Shown here: piece after piece, positions 16,018 through 24,171 of the stretch | Layout of the letters: each line of letters begins with the position of its first letter | Numbering within the stretch: position 1 is the first letter of the stretch | Assembly: GCA_022072175.1 (NCBI GenBank) | Contig: JAJVIE010000013.1 | Location: forward strand, 27,930 to 91,929 | Length of the DNA: 64,000 nucleotides | Source: Candidatus Omnitrophota bacterium | Lineage (GTDB): Bacteria; Omnitrophota; Gorgyraeia; 2-02-FULL-51-18 | Direction of reading: 5' to 3' | Program-made: the position numbers and the translations under genes | The notes under the pieces: model-generated | The model's database searches: none | What the model was told of the DNA's origin: nothing | The model's input: the letters and a program-made list of their open reading frames with translations, nothing else

Positions 16018-16434
16018 TCAGTTGCGTCCGTGGAAACGGGTCTCGATGATCTCGGCCAGGGCTCGGCAGGCGTCAACGGTGGTGAAGATCCCCACCAGCT
16101 TGCCGTTGGAAACGACGACGGCCGACCCGTAGTGACGGGAGGCCATCGTGCGGGCCACTTCGCTGAGCAGATCGTCGGGCTCGACCACGTACGGATCGGT
16201 CACGCAGACGTCGCCGGCGGTCTGCCGCGAGGCGTCCGCTCCGACGGCTCCGAGCGCGAGTTTGACGTCGCGGTCGCTGAGCAGTCCGACCACGCGGCCG
16301 GAGTCGACGACGGGCAGATGGCGGATGCCGTGCTTGGAGAACAGGTCGCGGGCCTTGGACAGCGTCTCGGCCGGCCCGATCTCGAACGGCTGTACGGTCA
16401 TGTATTTCTGGATCGTCGGTTCGCTCTTGGACAC
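16018..16434 (-). CDS. Tandem CBS-domain protein
   Basis: About 138 aa made of two CBS motifs: KYMTVQPFEIGPAETLSKARDLF with HLPVVDSGRVVGLLSDRD, and CVTDPYVVEPDDLLSEVARTMASRHYGSAVVVSNGKLVGIFTTVD. Such pairs bind adenosyl ligands (AMP, ATP, SAM) and regulate partners. The GTG at 16434 has GAGGA at about 8 nt. The GTG six bases earlier is too close to it. It follows the glutathione peroxidase stop almost directly. Confidence 0.85.
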   Translation of the reverse strand: MSKSEPTIQKYMTVQPFEIGPAETLSKARDLFSKHGIRHLPVVDSGRVVGLLSDRDVKLALGAVGADASRQTAGDVCVTDPYVVEPDDLLSEVARTMASRHYGSAVVVSNGKLVGIFTTVDACRALAEIIETRFHGRN

Positions 16435-16436
16435 GG

Positions 16437-17018
16437 TCACTCTCCTCGGGTATCGGGCAGGACGCTTTCGAGATCTTGGACCAGCTTGGACGAGAGCGGA
16501 TCGACCTGAGAGTCGTAACGGGCCACCACGCGGCCGTCCGGAGCGACGAGGAACTTGTTGAAGTTCCACTTGATCGGACCGTTATGACCGGACTCGGTGG
16601 TCAGCCAGACGTACAGCGGATCGGCCTTGGAGCCCTTGACGCTGATCTTGGAGAACACCGGGAACGTCGTGCGGTATTTCAGCGAGCAGAACTCCTTGAT
16701 CTCCGCGTCGCTCCCGGGCTCCTGATTGAGAAAATCATTGGCCGGGAACGCCAGCACCTCGAACCCCCGGTCCTTGTAGCGGCCGTACAGCTCCTCGAGG
16801 CCCTTGTACTGACCCGTGAACCCGCAGCGCGAGGCGGTATTGACGATGAGCAGCACCTTGCCTTTGTAGTCGGCCAGGCTCTTGGGCTGCCCGTCGATCG
16901 TACGTAACGTGAACGAATGGACGCTCTTTTCGGACATGGACGCCTCCGCGATGACCGGAGCGCCCGCCAACAGCAGGCCCAGCGCCATGCTGAACAGGAC
17001 TGTGGACGATCTCGACAT
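16437..17018 (-). CDS. Exported glutathione-peroxidase-family thiol peroxidase
   Basis: A 193-aa protein with a signal peptide (to about AEA-26). The active site is NTASRCGFTGQYKGLEEL with Cys rather than selenocysteine, followed by VLAFPANDFLNQEPGSDAEIKEFC (the second Cys and Gln site) and the WNFNKFLVAPDGRVV block. Cys-type members generally use thioredoxin-like donors. Export implies periplasmic peroxide or lipid-hydroperoxide removal. The ATG has GGGAGGGG five bases upstream. Confidence 0.88.
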   Translation of the reverse strand: MSRSSTVLFSMALGLLLAGAPVIAEASMSEKSVHSFTLRTIDGQPKSLADYKGKVLLIVNTASRCGFTGQYKGLEELYGRYKDRGFEVLAFPANDFLNQEPGSDAEIKEFCSLKYRTTFPVFSKISVKGSKADPLYVWLTTESGHNGPIKWNFNKFLVAPDGRVVARYDSQVDPLSSKLVQDLESVLPDTRGE

Positions 17019-17083
17019 GACGGCCCCTCCCGGACCTCTATGAGAACAAATCCCGGGCCCGCGGTCAAACCCCAAAGCGGCGG

Positions 17084-17089
17084 TATAAT
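17084..17089 (+). promoter_or_regulatory. -10 hexamer directly before the DMT transporter gene (leaderless candidate)
   Basis: A perfect TATAAT is followed by six bases (ACACGC) and then the ATG at 17096. No Shine-Dalgarno is present, so a leaderless message is likely. The -35 region is poor. Confidence 0.5.
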
Positions 17090-17095
17090 ACACGC

Positions 17096-17971
17096 ATGAC
17101 CGACGCAAGGGTCCGCAAAGGTATCCTCCTCATGCTGGGCGGCTCGGCGGCTTTCGCGCTGATGGCCGCCTGCGCCAAGGGTTGCTCGCGTCTGCCGGCG
17201 GCGGAGACCGTTTTCGTCCGCAGTCTGGCGGCCGCCGTGGGCCTGGCCTGGTGGATGCGTCGTACCGGAGTTCCCCTGGTCTCCCGGCACCCCAAGTTGT
17301 TGTACGCGCGCAGTGTGATCGGATTCACCGCGATGATGACTTACTTCTGGACGCTCACACGGCTGGACCTGGGCACCGCGGTGATGCTCAACTACACCGC
17401 GCCGCTCTTCGCGGTCGTACTGGCCCGTTCCGTCCTGGCCGAGCGCTCGGGACCGCAGGCGACGGCCGCCGTGGTCGTCGCGTTCGCCGGGGTGTTCCTC
17501 TTGACCGGACCGCGCTTCACGGCCCAGCCCCTCGAGTTGGCCGCGGGACTGACGGCAGGCTTGCTCGCGGGGACCGTGCACATCCTCATCCGCAACACAC
17601 CGCGGGAAGAGTCGCCTCTGACGATCATCTTTTATTTTACGACGGCTTCGGCGATCGGATCGGGCCTGCTTTTGGCCTGGACGGGTTGGACGCCCCCTGG
17701 TCCGTTGGAGACGCTGTTGCTCGTGGGCGTGACGTTGGGCTCGATCGCCGGACAGATCGGACTGACCGTCTCACTTCGGATCGCGCCGGTGCCTACCGTC
17801 TCCCCGTTCGGCTATCTGACCCCGGTGCTGAGCTTCATCATCGGATGGCTGATCTGGGGTGAAGCACTGAGCGCGGTGGCCCTGGCCGGCAGCGCGCTGA
17901 TCATCGGGGCCGGTTGTGCGTTGTATCGATTGCGCCGCGAGAGCTCGGCGGCACTGCCGGATGATCAATAA
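17096..17971 (+). CDS. EamA/DMT-superfamily membrane transporter
   Basis: A 291-aa protein of about ten transmembrane segments arranged as two EamA repeats. It opens with KGILLMLGGSAAFALMAACAKG, and the repeat boundary shows PLFAVVLARSVLAERSG and later FGYLTPVLSFIIGWLIWGEAL. Family members export metabolites or amino acids; the substrate is unknown. The start is supported by a TATAAT six bases upstream. Confidence 0.88.
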   Translation: MTDARVRKGILLMLGGSAAFALMAACAKGCSRLPAAETVFVRSLAAAVGLAWWMRRTGVPLVSRHPKLLYARSVIGFTAMMTYFWTLTRLDLGTAVMLNYTAPLFAVVLARSVLAERSGPQATAAVVVAFAGVFLLTGPRFTAQPLELAAGLTAGLLAGTVHILIRNTPREESPLTIIFYFTTASAIGSGLLLAWTGWTPPGPLETLLLVGVTLGSIAGQIGLTVSLRIAPVPTVSPFGYLTPVLSFIIGWLIWGEALSAVALAGSALIIGAGCALYRLRRESSAALPDDQ

Positions 17972-17978
17972 CGTATTT

Positions 17979-18007
17979 TTGACTAGTTTTATTTAATAAT
18001 GTATACT
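17979..18007 (+). promoter_or_regulatory. Sigma-70 promoter of the Lcl-domain gene
   Basis: TTGACT (17979-17984), a 17-base spacer, and TATACT (18002-18007). The ATG follows nine bases after the -10, so the leader would be about 3 nt. The region is markedly AT-rich against a high-GC background. Confidence 0.65.
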
Positions 18008-18016
18008 TTTGATTAA

Positions 18017-18520
18017 ATGATACCCTCTGCGCGCCTCTTTCAACGGGTGGCGGTCTGTCTGATGTTGCTCTGGGCGGCCAGCGCGTCCGTGGTCCATGCG
18101 GCGGACGTCAGTCCGCGCTTCGAGGACCTCGGTGACGGCACCGTGCGGGACCGACTGTATGGGCTCATCTGGATCAAGGATCCCGATCGTGTGCCGGGGA
18201 TACAGGGCTCGATGATCTGGCTCCAGGCGAAGAACGGCTGTGAAGAGCTGGAGTACGCCGGGCGCCCCGCGGGGACATGGCGCCTGCCCAATATCACGGA
18301 GCTCGAGAACCTTCAGGACGACAATTTCAAAAGCCCCCGGTTGGACATCCGTTTTTTCACGGCCTACAGCGAGCCCTACTGGTCCTCCACGGACTACAGC
18401 GGCAGCGGACCGCGCGCTTGGACCGTGCATTTCGGCACCGGAGAGCTCGGTTCCAGCAGTAAGCTCAGTCTGACCTCACCGGTGCGGCACCGCGCGCGCT
18501 GCTGCCGCACGGACCGCTAG
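18017..18520 (+). CDS. Secreted Lcl C-terminal domain (DUF1566) protein
   Basis: A 167-aa exported protein (signal peptide to about VHA-A30). It has the DUF1566/Lcl pattern: RFEDLGDGTVRDRLYGLIWIKD, GTWRLPNITELENL, PYWSSTDYSGSGPRAWTVHFGTG. The domain is related to C-type-lectin-like adhesins and occurs in many secreted proteins of unknown role. It is transcribed from its own strong promoter and likely leaderless. Confidence 0.8.
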   Translation: MIPSARLFQRVAVCLMLLWAASASVVHAADVSPRFEDLGDGTVRDRLYGLIWIKDPDRVPGIQGSMIWLQAKNGCEELEYAGRPAGTWRLPNITELENLQDDNFKSPRLDIRFFTAYSEPYWSSTDYSGSGPRAWTVHFGTGELGSSSKLSLTSPVRHRARCCRTDR

Positions 18521-18572
18521 TTTCTTTCCGCTTCTTCCCTGTTCTTACCTCTTTGTCTGCCTGAGTTAATTC

Positions 18573-18601
18573 TTGTCAATTCTTAACGATTTTAATAGAA
18601 T
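18573..18601 (+). promoter_or_regulatory. Sigma-70 promoter of the orphan receiver gene
   Basis: TTGTCA (18573-18578), 17 bases, TAGAAT (18596-18601). The ATG at 18612 is ten bases beyond, giving a predicted leader of about four bases and no Shine-Dalgarno. Confidence 0.6.
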
Positions 18602-18611
18602 CTTGCTTCGC

Positions 18612-19061
18612 ATGTCGACGTCCATTGAACACACTCAACTGCGCATCTTGATCGCCGACGACTCCGATGACGACGTCACACGGACACGTTCGGTGCTGTA
18701 CGAATGCTTTCCGTCCTCGAGCGTTCGTTGGGTGAAGGACGGCGAGGAACTGCTCGACTACCTGCTCAACCGCAAGGTCTACAAGGACACGATCCATCAT
18801 CCCCTGCCGCATCTGGTCCTCCTGGACCTCAATATGCCGCGCCGCTCCGGCATCGAAGCGCTCAACATCATCCGTGCCGAAAAACGCCTCCGCGATCTTC
18901 CGGTGGTCATCCTGAGCGGAGCGCGTACGGTCTACAGCATGAAACATGCGCACGATCTGGGGATCCTCGGGTTCTTGCGCAAGCCGTTCGGTCCCGACGA
19001 AGCTTCGGACCTCCGGCGCATCCTGACCGAGTCGGGGGTCCCCGGGCCCGTCAGTCTCTAG
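18612..19061 (+). CDS. Stand-alone response regulator (Rcp1-like receiver)
   Basis: A 149-aa receiver with no output domain: acidic pair IADDSDDD, phosphoacceptor LVLLDLNMPRRSG, switch Ser in VVILSGA, and Lys-Pro in FLRKPFGPDE, all canonical. It resembles the receiver at 9071-9523 but keeps the conserved Lys. A TTG in frame at 18573 would extend it, but that codon is the promoter -35, so ATG 18612 is preferred. No kinase is adjacent. Confidence 0.85.
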   Translation: MSTSIEHTQLRILIADDSDDDVTRTRSVLYECFPSSSVRWVKDGEELLDYLLNRKVYKDTIHHPLPHLVLLDLNMPRRSGIEALNIIRAEKRLRDLPVVILSGARTVYSMKHAHDLGILGFLRKPFGPDEASDLRRILTESGVPGPVSL

Positions 19062-19084
19062 AGCGTCCGTCCCGCGGACGCTCG

Positions 19085-19885
19085 TCAGGCGGTCAGGGTC
19101 GGAGCGGCGTCCGCTCCGGGGTGGGGATGGGTCTTCAGATGATCGAGGCAGTACTCGCCCCCGCAGGCGCTGCAGACGCGATATTCCAGCGAGGGGTCCG
19201 TCAGGTCCGATCGACCGCACGCCCCGCAGATATGGAAAGCTTCCCTCGGCCCCGGCTCCGGCTCTGTTTCGGTCTGCGCCGTCCTCGGACGACCTTTGCG
19301 GGCGACGATCTCCGGCAGGAAGAAAACCGCGAAACCCGTCAGCCCCGCCAGTAACTGCGCTTTGAGCGGCAACGGTCCGACGATGAGCGTCAGTCCCAGG
19401 AAACCCCAGCTGACATAGGCCAGGTACTTGATCTTGAGCGGGATGACGAAGAACAGGTACACCACGAACTCCGGGTAGCTGTACGCGAAAGCCAGGAAGA
19501 TCGAGCTGACGATGAACTCGTTGGTCGCCGGCAATCCCGGGAAGGCGAAAGCCGCGGCCACCGTCGCCGATACCGAGAGCAGGATATAACGCGTGTAACG
19601 CGCATCCCCCCACTCCTGCTCGAGCGCCGTACCCATCACATAGAAGAAGTAATACACGAAGAACGCGAAGACCGGATGCAGGTCCAGCGGATAGAAGAGG
19701 AACGTGAACAGTCTCCACACTTCACCCTGCAACACCAGGGCCGGTACGAGCGGCAAGGAATCGAGGAACGCCGGTTGGGCCAGGCCCAGGATGAAGCACG
19801 CCCCCGACCCGCCGACGATCTGCAGGGTCAACCGGGGTACGGCTATTTTGGCGATCAGTCCGCCGAACGGATCTCGCTTGGACAT
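19085..19885 (-). CDS. Rhomboid/derlin-like membrane protein with C-terminal zinc ribbon
   Basis: A 266-aa protein with about six transmembrane helices in a rhomboid/derlin-like order (QGEVWRLFTFLFYP early; EQEWGDARYTRY after TM2). The GxSG catalytic Ser of rhomboid proteases is absent; the corresponding stretch reads TNEFIVSSIFLAFAY. It is therefore a pseudo-protease at most. The tail carries CGACGRSDL and CSACGGEYCLDH, a likely zinc ribbon. It follows mgtE by a few bases in the same direction. Function unknown. Confidence 0.65.
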   Translation of the reverse strand: MSKRDPFGGLIAKIAVPRLTLQIVGGSGACFILGLAQPAFLDSLPLVPALVLQGEVWRLFTFLFYPLDLHPVFAFFVYYFFYVMGTALEQEWGDARYTRYILLSVSATVAAAFAFPGLPATNEFIVSSIFLAFAYSYPEFVVYLFFVIPLKIKYLAYVSWGFLGLTLIVGPLPLKAQLLAGLTGFAVFFLPEIVARKGRPRTAQTETEPEPGPREAFHICGACGRSDLTDPSLEYRVCSACGGEYCLDHLKTHPHPGADAAPTLTA

Positions 19886-19889
19886 CGTC

Positions 19890-21086
19890 TCAGGCTCCCA
19901 GCACCCAGCCGGACATGAAGAAATACACGAACAACGTCTGGATATCGCAGATGGCCAGCACCAACGGCCCGGATGCGATCGCAGGGTCGATGCGCAGAGC
20001 CTTGAAGACCAGCGGCAGGCTCAGGCCGATGATCGCCGACACGACGATCGCGACATTGAGCGAGAGACCGACGGCCACTCCCAGGAGCGGGTTTCCCTGC
20101 CACACGAAGGTCACCGAGCCCACGACGGCCGCGCACACGAGGCCGATGAGAAGACCCACGGCCACTTCACGCGCGAAGAGGCCTCCGATGTCCTTGGCCC
20201 GCAAGCGGCCGAGGGTGAGATTGCGGACAACGATCGTGGCGCCTTGGATGCCGGTGCTCTCGGACAAGCCCAGGACCACGGGAATGAACAGGAACAGCGC
20301 CATGACCTCGTGCAATTGACGTTCGAAGATACCCGTGATGAACGCGCACGTCAGACCGCTGGCGATGTTGACGAAAAGCCACGGCAGACGCAGGCGCATG
20401 ATCTTGGGCACGGAGTGAGTGCGCATCTCCTCGGCGTCGGTACCGACGATCTTGGCGATGTCACGATCCGCCTGTTCCTTGACCGCGGACAGCGCGTTGT
20501 GCGCGGGGATCACGCCGACCGGACGGCCGTCCGAGTCCACGACCGGAAGCGCGGCCAGCCGGGTGTTCTCCAGCGTCTTGACGATCTCCTCCGACGGTGT
20601 CTGACGCTGAACGGTCACGATCATGGTCTGCATCACCGTCTCGAGCACCGTGTCGAGCTCATTGAGCACCAGGTCCTGCGTCTGCACCTGTCCCACCAGA
20701 CGGCCTTCACGGTCCGTCAGATAGACGTAAGGGGTCTTGCCTTTGCGGCCGGCGGGCATGAGATGCAGGTAGGCGATCGCGTCCGCGCACGTCATCTCGG
20801 CCGGCGCGTGCAGGTACTCCTTGCACATCATGGACCCGGCGGTACCCGGAGGACACGAGAGGATGTCGGACAATTCCGCCGACTTGGCCGCGGGCAGGGA
20901 CGCCAGCACGCGATCGGCGAACTCCTTGGGTAGTCCGCGCAGGAGCTCGGCGGCTCCGTCCGAGGACAGCTGTCCGACGACCTCGGACATGTACGAGACG
21001 CCCAGATCGTCGGACGGAGCAGGCGCGCCTTGGGAGGCGGTCCCGCCGAGCAGTCCCCACTTCTCGGTGTCGGAGAGCTTGGTCAT
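19890..21086 (-). CDS. mgtE: MgtE-family magnesium transporter
   Basis: About 398 aa: an MgtE N-domain (LLRGLPKEFADRVLASLP), a CBS pair (YVYLTDREGRLVGQVQ; AALPVVDSDGRPVGVIP), the plug helix and five transmembrane helices. The pore signature is LSESTGIQGATIVVRNL, with a second half-repeat LGVAVGLSLNVAIVVSAIIGLSLP. It imports Mg2+ and is gated by the CBS domains. I chose the ATG at 21086 because TATCCT ends seven bases upstream. A GTG at 21113 would add nine residues. Confidence 0.88.
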   Translation of the reverse strand: MTKLSDTEKWGLLGGTASQGAPAPSDDLGVSYMSEVVGQLSSDGAAELLRGLPKEFADRVLASLPAAKSAELSDILSCPPGTAGSMMCKEYLHAPAEMTCADAIAYLHLMPAGRKGKTPYVYLTDREGRLVGQVQTQDLVLNELDTVLETVMQTMIVTVQRQTPSEEIVKTLENTRLAALPVVDSDGRPVGVIPAHNALSAVKEQADRDIAKIVGTDAEEMRTHSVPKIMRLRLPWLFVNIASGLTCAFITGIFERQLHEVMALFLFIPVVLGLSESTGIQGATIVVRNLTLGRLRAKDIGGLFAREVAVGLLIGLVCAAVVGSVTFVWQGNPLLGVAVGLSLNVAIVVSAIIGLSLPLVFKALRIDPAIASGPLVLAICDIQTLFVYFFMSGWVLGA

Positions 21087-21142
21087 GGAGGATAGGATAT
21101 CAGTCGGCGGCACCGGCCGACAACCGCCGGCGAAGGATGTCC

Positions 21143-21718
21143 TTAATGGGCCTTCCGGCCCGAGCGGGAGCTCTTCTTATCGCGGAGCAGGTACAGACGG
21201 TTATCCTCGACCTTGTAGAGCATCGGCGCGACGGTGACCTTGGGGTAGCGCCGGCGCAGACGCTCGGCTTCGGAGAGGATGAACGGAGCCACCTCCCCGA
21301 TCTCGTACAATGGCGCGGAGGCCTGGAAGTGTCCCTCGGCCTCCCGGGTCGACCAGCCGGCGTTCTTGACCAGACCGCGCACGAAATCCTCTTTACGGGA
21401 GGCGAGATTCGTCATGCCGCAGTGCGTATGGCCGATGAGCGCCAGATGACGCACGCCGCCGATCGCGATGGCGAAGGACAGCTTGAACTCACTGTAGCGC
21501 ATGTTCGCCCCGCCCGCGCGGATGATGAACGCGAAGTTGTCCGGGATCGTCATGTGCTTGCGGTTGTCCATGCACATGCCGATCAACAGTTGCGCCCGGT
21601 CGTAACGCTCGAACGATCTGCCGAGATTGTGGTACTCGAGCAAGAGACCGATGGGGGTCCGGCGGTAGCGCGCGGGGATGTCCGAGCGCGTGAGCACCGG
21701 ATCGAGTACGGAGGTCAT
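21143..21718 (-). CDS. Beta-carbonic-anhydrase-like protein
   Basis: A 191-aa protein with the zinc ligands of the beta class: Cys and Asp/Arg in IGMCMDNRKH, then His and Cys in LIGHTHCGM. It likely interconverts CO2 and bicarbonate, though this divergent subgroup is not well characterised. The ATG at 21718 has AGGAG seven bases upstream and overlaps the terC stop by four bases, so the two are coupled. Confidence 0.8.
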   Translation of the reverse strand: MTSVLDPVLTRSDIPARYRRTPIGLLLEYHNLGRSFERYDRAQLLIGMCMDNRKHMTIPDNFAFIIRAGGANMRYSEFKLSFAIAIGGVRHLALIGHTHCGMTNLASRKEDFVRGLVKNAGWSTREAEGHFQASAPLYEIGEVAPFILSEAERLRRRYPKVTVAPMLYKVEDNRLYLLRDKKSSRSGRKAH

Positions 21719-22638
21719 GCATGCTCTCCTTTGGGTTTGATCCACACCGACATCAGCACCGACACCGCCAGCAGCGCCCCGATCACGCCCAAGGACACCC
21801 CGATGGGTACCTTGTACACATCGGAGATCAGCATCTTGGACCCCACGAACACCAGGATCGCGGCCAGACCGTAGTGCAGGTAGCGGAACAGCCCGACGAC
21901 CCCGGCCAGCGCGAAGTACAGCGACCGCAGGCCCAGGATCGCGAACACGTTGGAAGTATAGACGATGAACGGGTCATCGGTCACGGCCAATATCGCGGGG
22001 ATGGAATCCACCGCGAAGATCACGTCGGTGACCTCGACGATCAAGAGGGCCAGGAACAACGGCGTGGCCCAAGTGCGGCCCTGTTTCCGGACGAAGAAGC
22101 GCTGGCCCTCGAGCGTCGGCGTGACGGGCATGAACTTCTTGAACAAGCGCACGACCGGGTTCTTGTCCAGTGCCGGGGCTTCATGTTTGAACGCCATCTT
22201 GATGCCGGTGATGACCAGGAACCCGCCGAAGACATAGATCATCCAGTGGAAGGTCTTGAGCAGCGTGATCCCGCCGGCGATGAAGCCCGCGCGCATGAGA
22301 AGAGCGCCCAGGATCCCCCAGAAGAGCACACGGTGCTGGTACTGCGCGGGGATCCGGAAGAACGAGAAGATCAGCACGAACACGAAGATGTTGTCCACGC
22401 TCAGGGATTTCTCGATCAGATAGCCGGCCAGGAACTCCAACGCGACCTGCTTGCCCTGCACGACGGCCAGGCCCGCGTTGAACGTCAGCGCCAGCGCGAT
22501 CCAGAACGCGCTCCATCCCAAGGCCTCCTTCATCCCCACCGCGTGGGACTTGCGGTGGAAGACCCCGAGGTCCAGCGCCAGCATCGCCAGCACGAACAGA
22601 TTGAAGAACACCCACGGCCAGATCCCGCTGTCGAACAT
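21715..22638 (-). CDS. TerC-family integral membrane protein
   Basis: A 307-aa, roughly nine-helix protein. Hallmarks are LAGYLIEKSLSVDNIFVFVLIFSFFRIP and IVEVTDVIFAVDSIPAILAVTDDPFIVYTSNVFAILGLRSLYF, with conserved Asp residues in two repeats. TerC/Alx members export Mn2+ and have been tied to tellurite resistance. AAGGAG precedes the ATG by five bases. Confidence 0.92.
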   Translation of the reverse strand: MFDSGIWPWVFFNLFVLAMLALDLGVFHRKSHAVGMKEALGWSAFWIALALTFNAGLAVVQGKQVALEFLAGYLIEKSLSVDNIFVFVLIFSFFRIPAQYQHRVLFWGILGALLMRAGFIAGGITLLKTFHWMIYVFGGFLVITGIKMAFKHEAPALDKNPVVRLFKKFMPVTPTLEGQRFFVRKQGRTWATPLFLALLIVEVTDVIFAVDSIPAILAVTDDPFIVYTSNVFAILGLRSLYFALAGVVGLFRYLHYGLAAILVFVGSKMLISDVYKVPIGVSLGVIGALLAVSVLMSVWIKPKGEHA

Positions 22639-22659
22639 GATCGCTCCTTGTCGTTGGTC

Positions 22660-23541
22660 TCAGGCCGTACCGGTCATCGAGCGCAAGCGTTTGACGCGCT
22701 CGGTTACCGGTGGGTGCGTCGAGAACAGGCTCAACATCGAACCGCTCGAAAAATGATTCACGATATACAGATGGCTGAAAGCCGGCTGCATATCGGGCAT
22801 GGCCTCTTCTTGTTGGAAACGCCTCAATCGTGCCGGATCGGAGATCTTCTCGAGCGCCAGGGCCAGCCCCTCCGGATCGCCGGCGATCCTGGCACCCGTC
22901 TCATCGGCGAGATACTCACGCGATCTGGAAACGGCCGTTTGTACGAGCAGTGTCGCGATGGGAGCCAGGATGACGGTCAGCAGCAACACCAGCGGATGAA
23001 TGCCGCCACGATTCTCTCCGTCACGATGTCCGCCTCCGGCCCAAGCGGCGAACTGCGCGAAATGAGCGATGTACATGACCGCTGAGGCCAACGTGGCGGC
23101 GACCGTGGAGATCAGAATGTCACGGTTCTGCACGTGCCCCAATTCATGAGCCATGACCGCGCGGACCTCGCGCGCGTCGAGTACCCGCAAGAGCCCGTCC
23201 GTGACGGCCACCGCCGCATGCTCCGGATCGCGGCCCGTCGCGAACGCGTTAGGCGCCTGGTCGGGTACACCGTAGACCTTGGGCATCGGCAAGCCCGAGC
23301 GTTCGGACAGCTCCCGCACCATCCGCGTCACCGGATGGTCGGGACCAAGCTCCTTGGCGCCGTGCATGGAGAGAACGATCTTGTCAGAGAACCAGTACGA
23401 ACCGATGTTCATCACCATCGCCATCACAAAAGCCATCATCATGCCGTTGGTACCGCCGATCGCGTTGCCGATGACCAACAGCAGGGCGCTCATCCCGACC
23501 AACAGCGCGACGGTCTTGAGCTGGTATTTCCACCGTTCCAT
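22660..23541 (-). CDS. htpX: HtpX membrane zinc metalloprotease
   Basis: A 293-aa M48 protease: two N-terminal transmembrane helices, the zinc site AVMAHELGHVQNRD, the third ligand in SREYLADETGARIAG, and the STHPPVTERVKRL tail. It degrades misfolded membrane proteins. The second ATG (23541) is preferred since AAGGAGG is seven bases upstream of it and almost touches the first. It overlaps or abuts the DUF1232-protein stop, so the two are coupled. Confidence 0.92.
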   Translation of the reverse strand: MERWKYQLKTVALLVGMSALLLVIGNAIGGTNGMMMAFVMAMVMNIGSYWFSDKIVLSMHGAKELGPDHPVTRMVRELSERSGLPMPKVYGVPDQAPNAFATGRDPEHAAVAVTDGLLRVLDAREVRAVMAHELGHVQNRDILISTVAATLASAVMYIAHFAQFAAWAGGGHRDGENRGGIHPLVLLLTVILAPIATLLVQTAVSRSREYLADETGARIAGDPEGLALALEKISDPARLRRFQQEEAMPDMQPAFSHLYIVNHFSSGSMLSLFSTHPPVTERVKRLRSMTGTA

Positions 23542-23543
23542 CT

Positions 23544-24080
23544 TCATTCCTCCTTGGCGCGATGCGCGCCGTGTTCGACGCGGGCTTTGTTCATGAGCCT
23601 ATGGAACAGGTCCTGCCGGCCGTCCTCGAGCTCCGCGATCATCCGGTCGATCTGCCGTGATTCCTCGGGCAGCACGACCCGCGCGGCTTCGAGCGAACGA
23701 GGCAGGTCCCGGTACAACTCCTCGGCCGCCGTGTGCACCCCCGGTACATGCTCGCGGACCTTCTCGAAGACCCTGCCGACGAAGTACGCGTCATCCAGAT
23801 ATCCGAACAGCGAACCGTCGTCAGGAACGAAATCGATCGGATGGTACAGATAGGTCAGCAGAAATCCGTTGAGCCTGCGGACCGGTGAGGGCACCCGCTC
23901 GGATCCCGACAGATCACTGCACCGGGCGACCAGGTCCGGCATCATCAGTACGAGATTGAGCGTACGCGATATATGCAGTCCCTTGTGCCGGCGCCCCAAA
24001 CGTTGGCGGATCCTCTTGGCGTAGTCGTCCCCGTACTCGATCGCCATCAACGAGAGCTGGTTCTTGAGAGCTTTGAGCAT
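23544..24080 (-). CDS. DUF1232 (YkvA-like) family protein
   Basis: A 178-aa protein whose core LTYLYHPIDFVPDDGSLFGYLDDAYFV is the DUF1232 signature; the rest is helical and charged. Its function is unknown, although the domain is often near membrane-stress genes, and here it precedes htpX in one unit. The ATG at 24080 has GGAGG seven bases upstream. Confidence 0.7.
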   Translation of the reverse strand: MLKALKNQLSLMAIEYGDDYAKRIRQRLGRRHKGLHISRTLNLVLMMPDLVARCSDLSGSERVPSPVRRLNGFLLTYLYHPIDFVPDDGSLFGYLDDAYFVGRVFEKVREHVPGVHTAAEELYRDLPRSLEAARVVLPEESRQIDRMIAELEDGRQDLFHRLMNKARVEHGAHRAKEE

Positions 24081-24112
24081 CTTCGCACCTCCATTCGAAC
24101 GAGATTGTACCG

Positions 24113-24141
24113 TTGACTGCTTCATTAATAAAATGCATAAT
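24113..24141 (+). promoter_or_regulatory. Sigma-70-like promoter of the NhaR-type regulator
   Basis: TTGACT (24113-24118), 17 bases, CATAAT (24136-24141), in an AT-rich divergent spacer. A second -10-like TTTAAT ends six bases before the ATG at 24172 and could give a leaderless transcript instead. Confidence 0.5.
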
Positions 24142-24171
24142 TTATAATACTTTCATTGATTTAATCGAATT

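Noticed and set aside
16437..17018. Selenocysteine glutathione peroxidase
   Set aside because: The active-site codon encodes Cys (SRCGFTG); there is no in-frame TGA.
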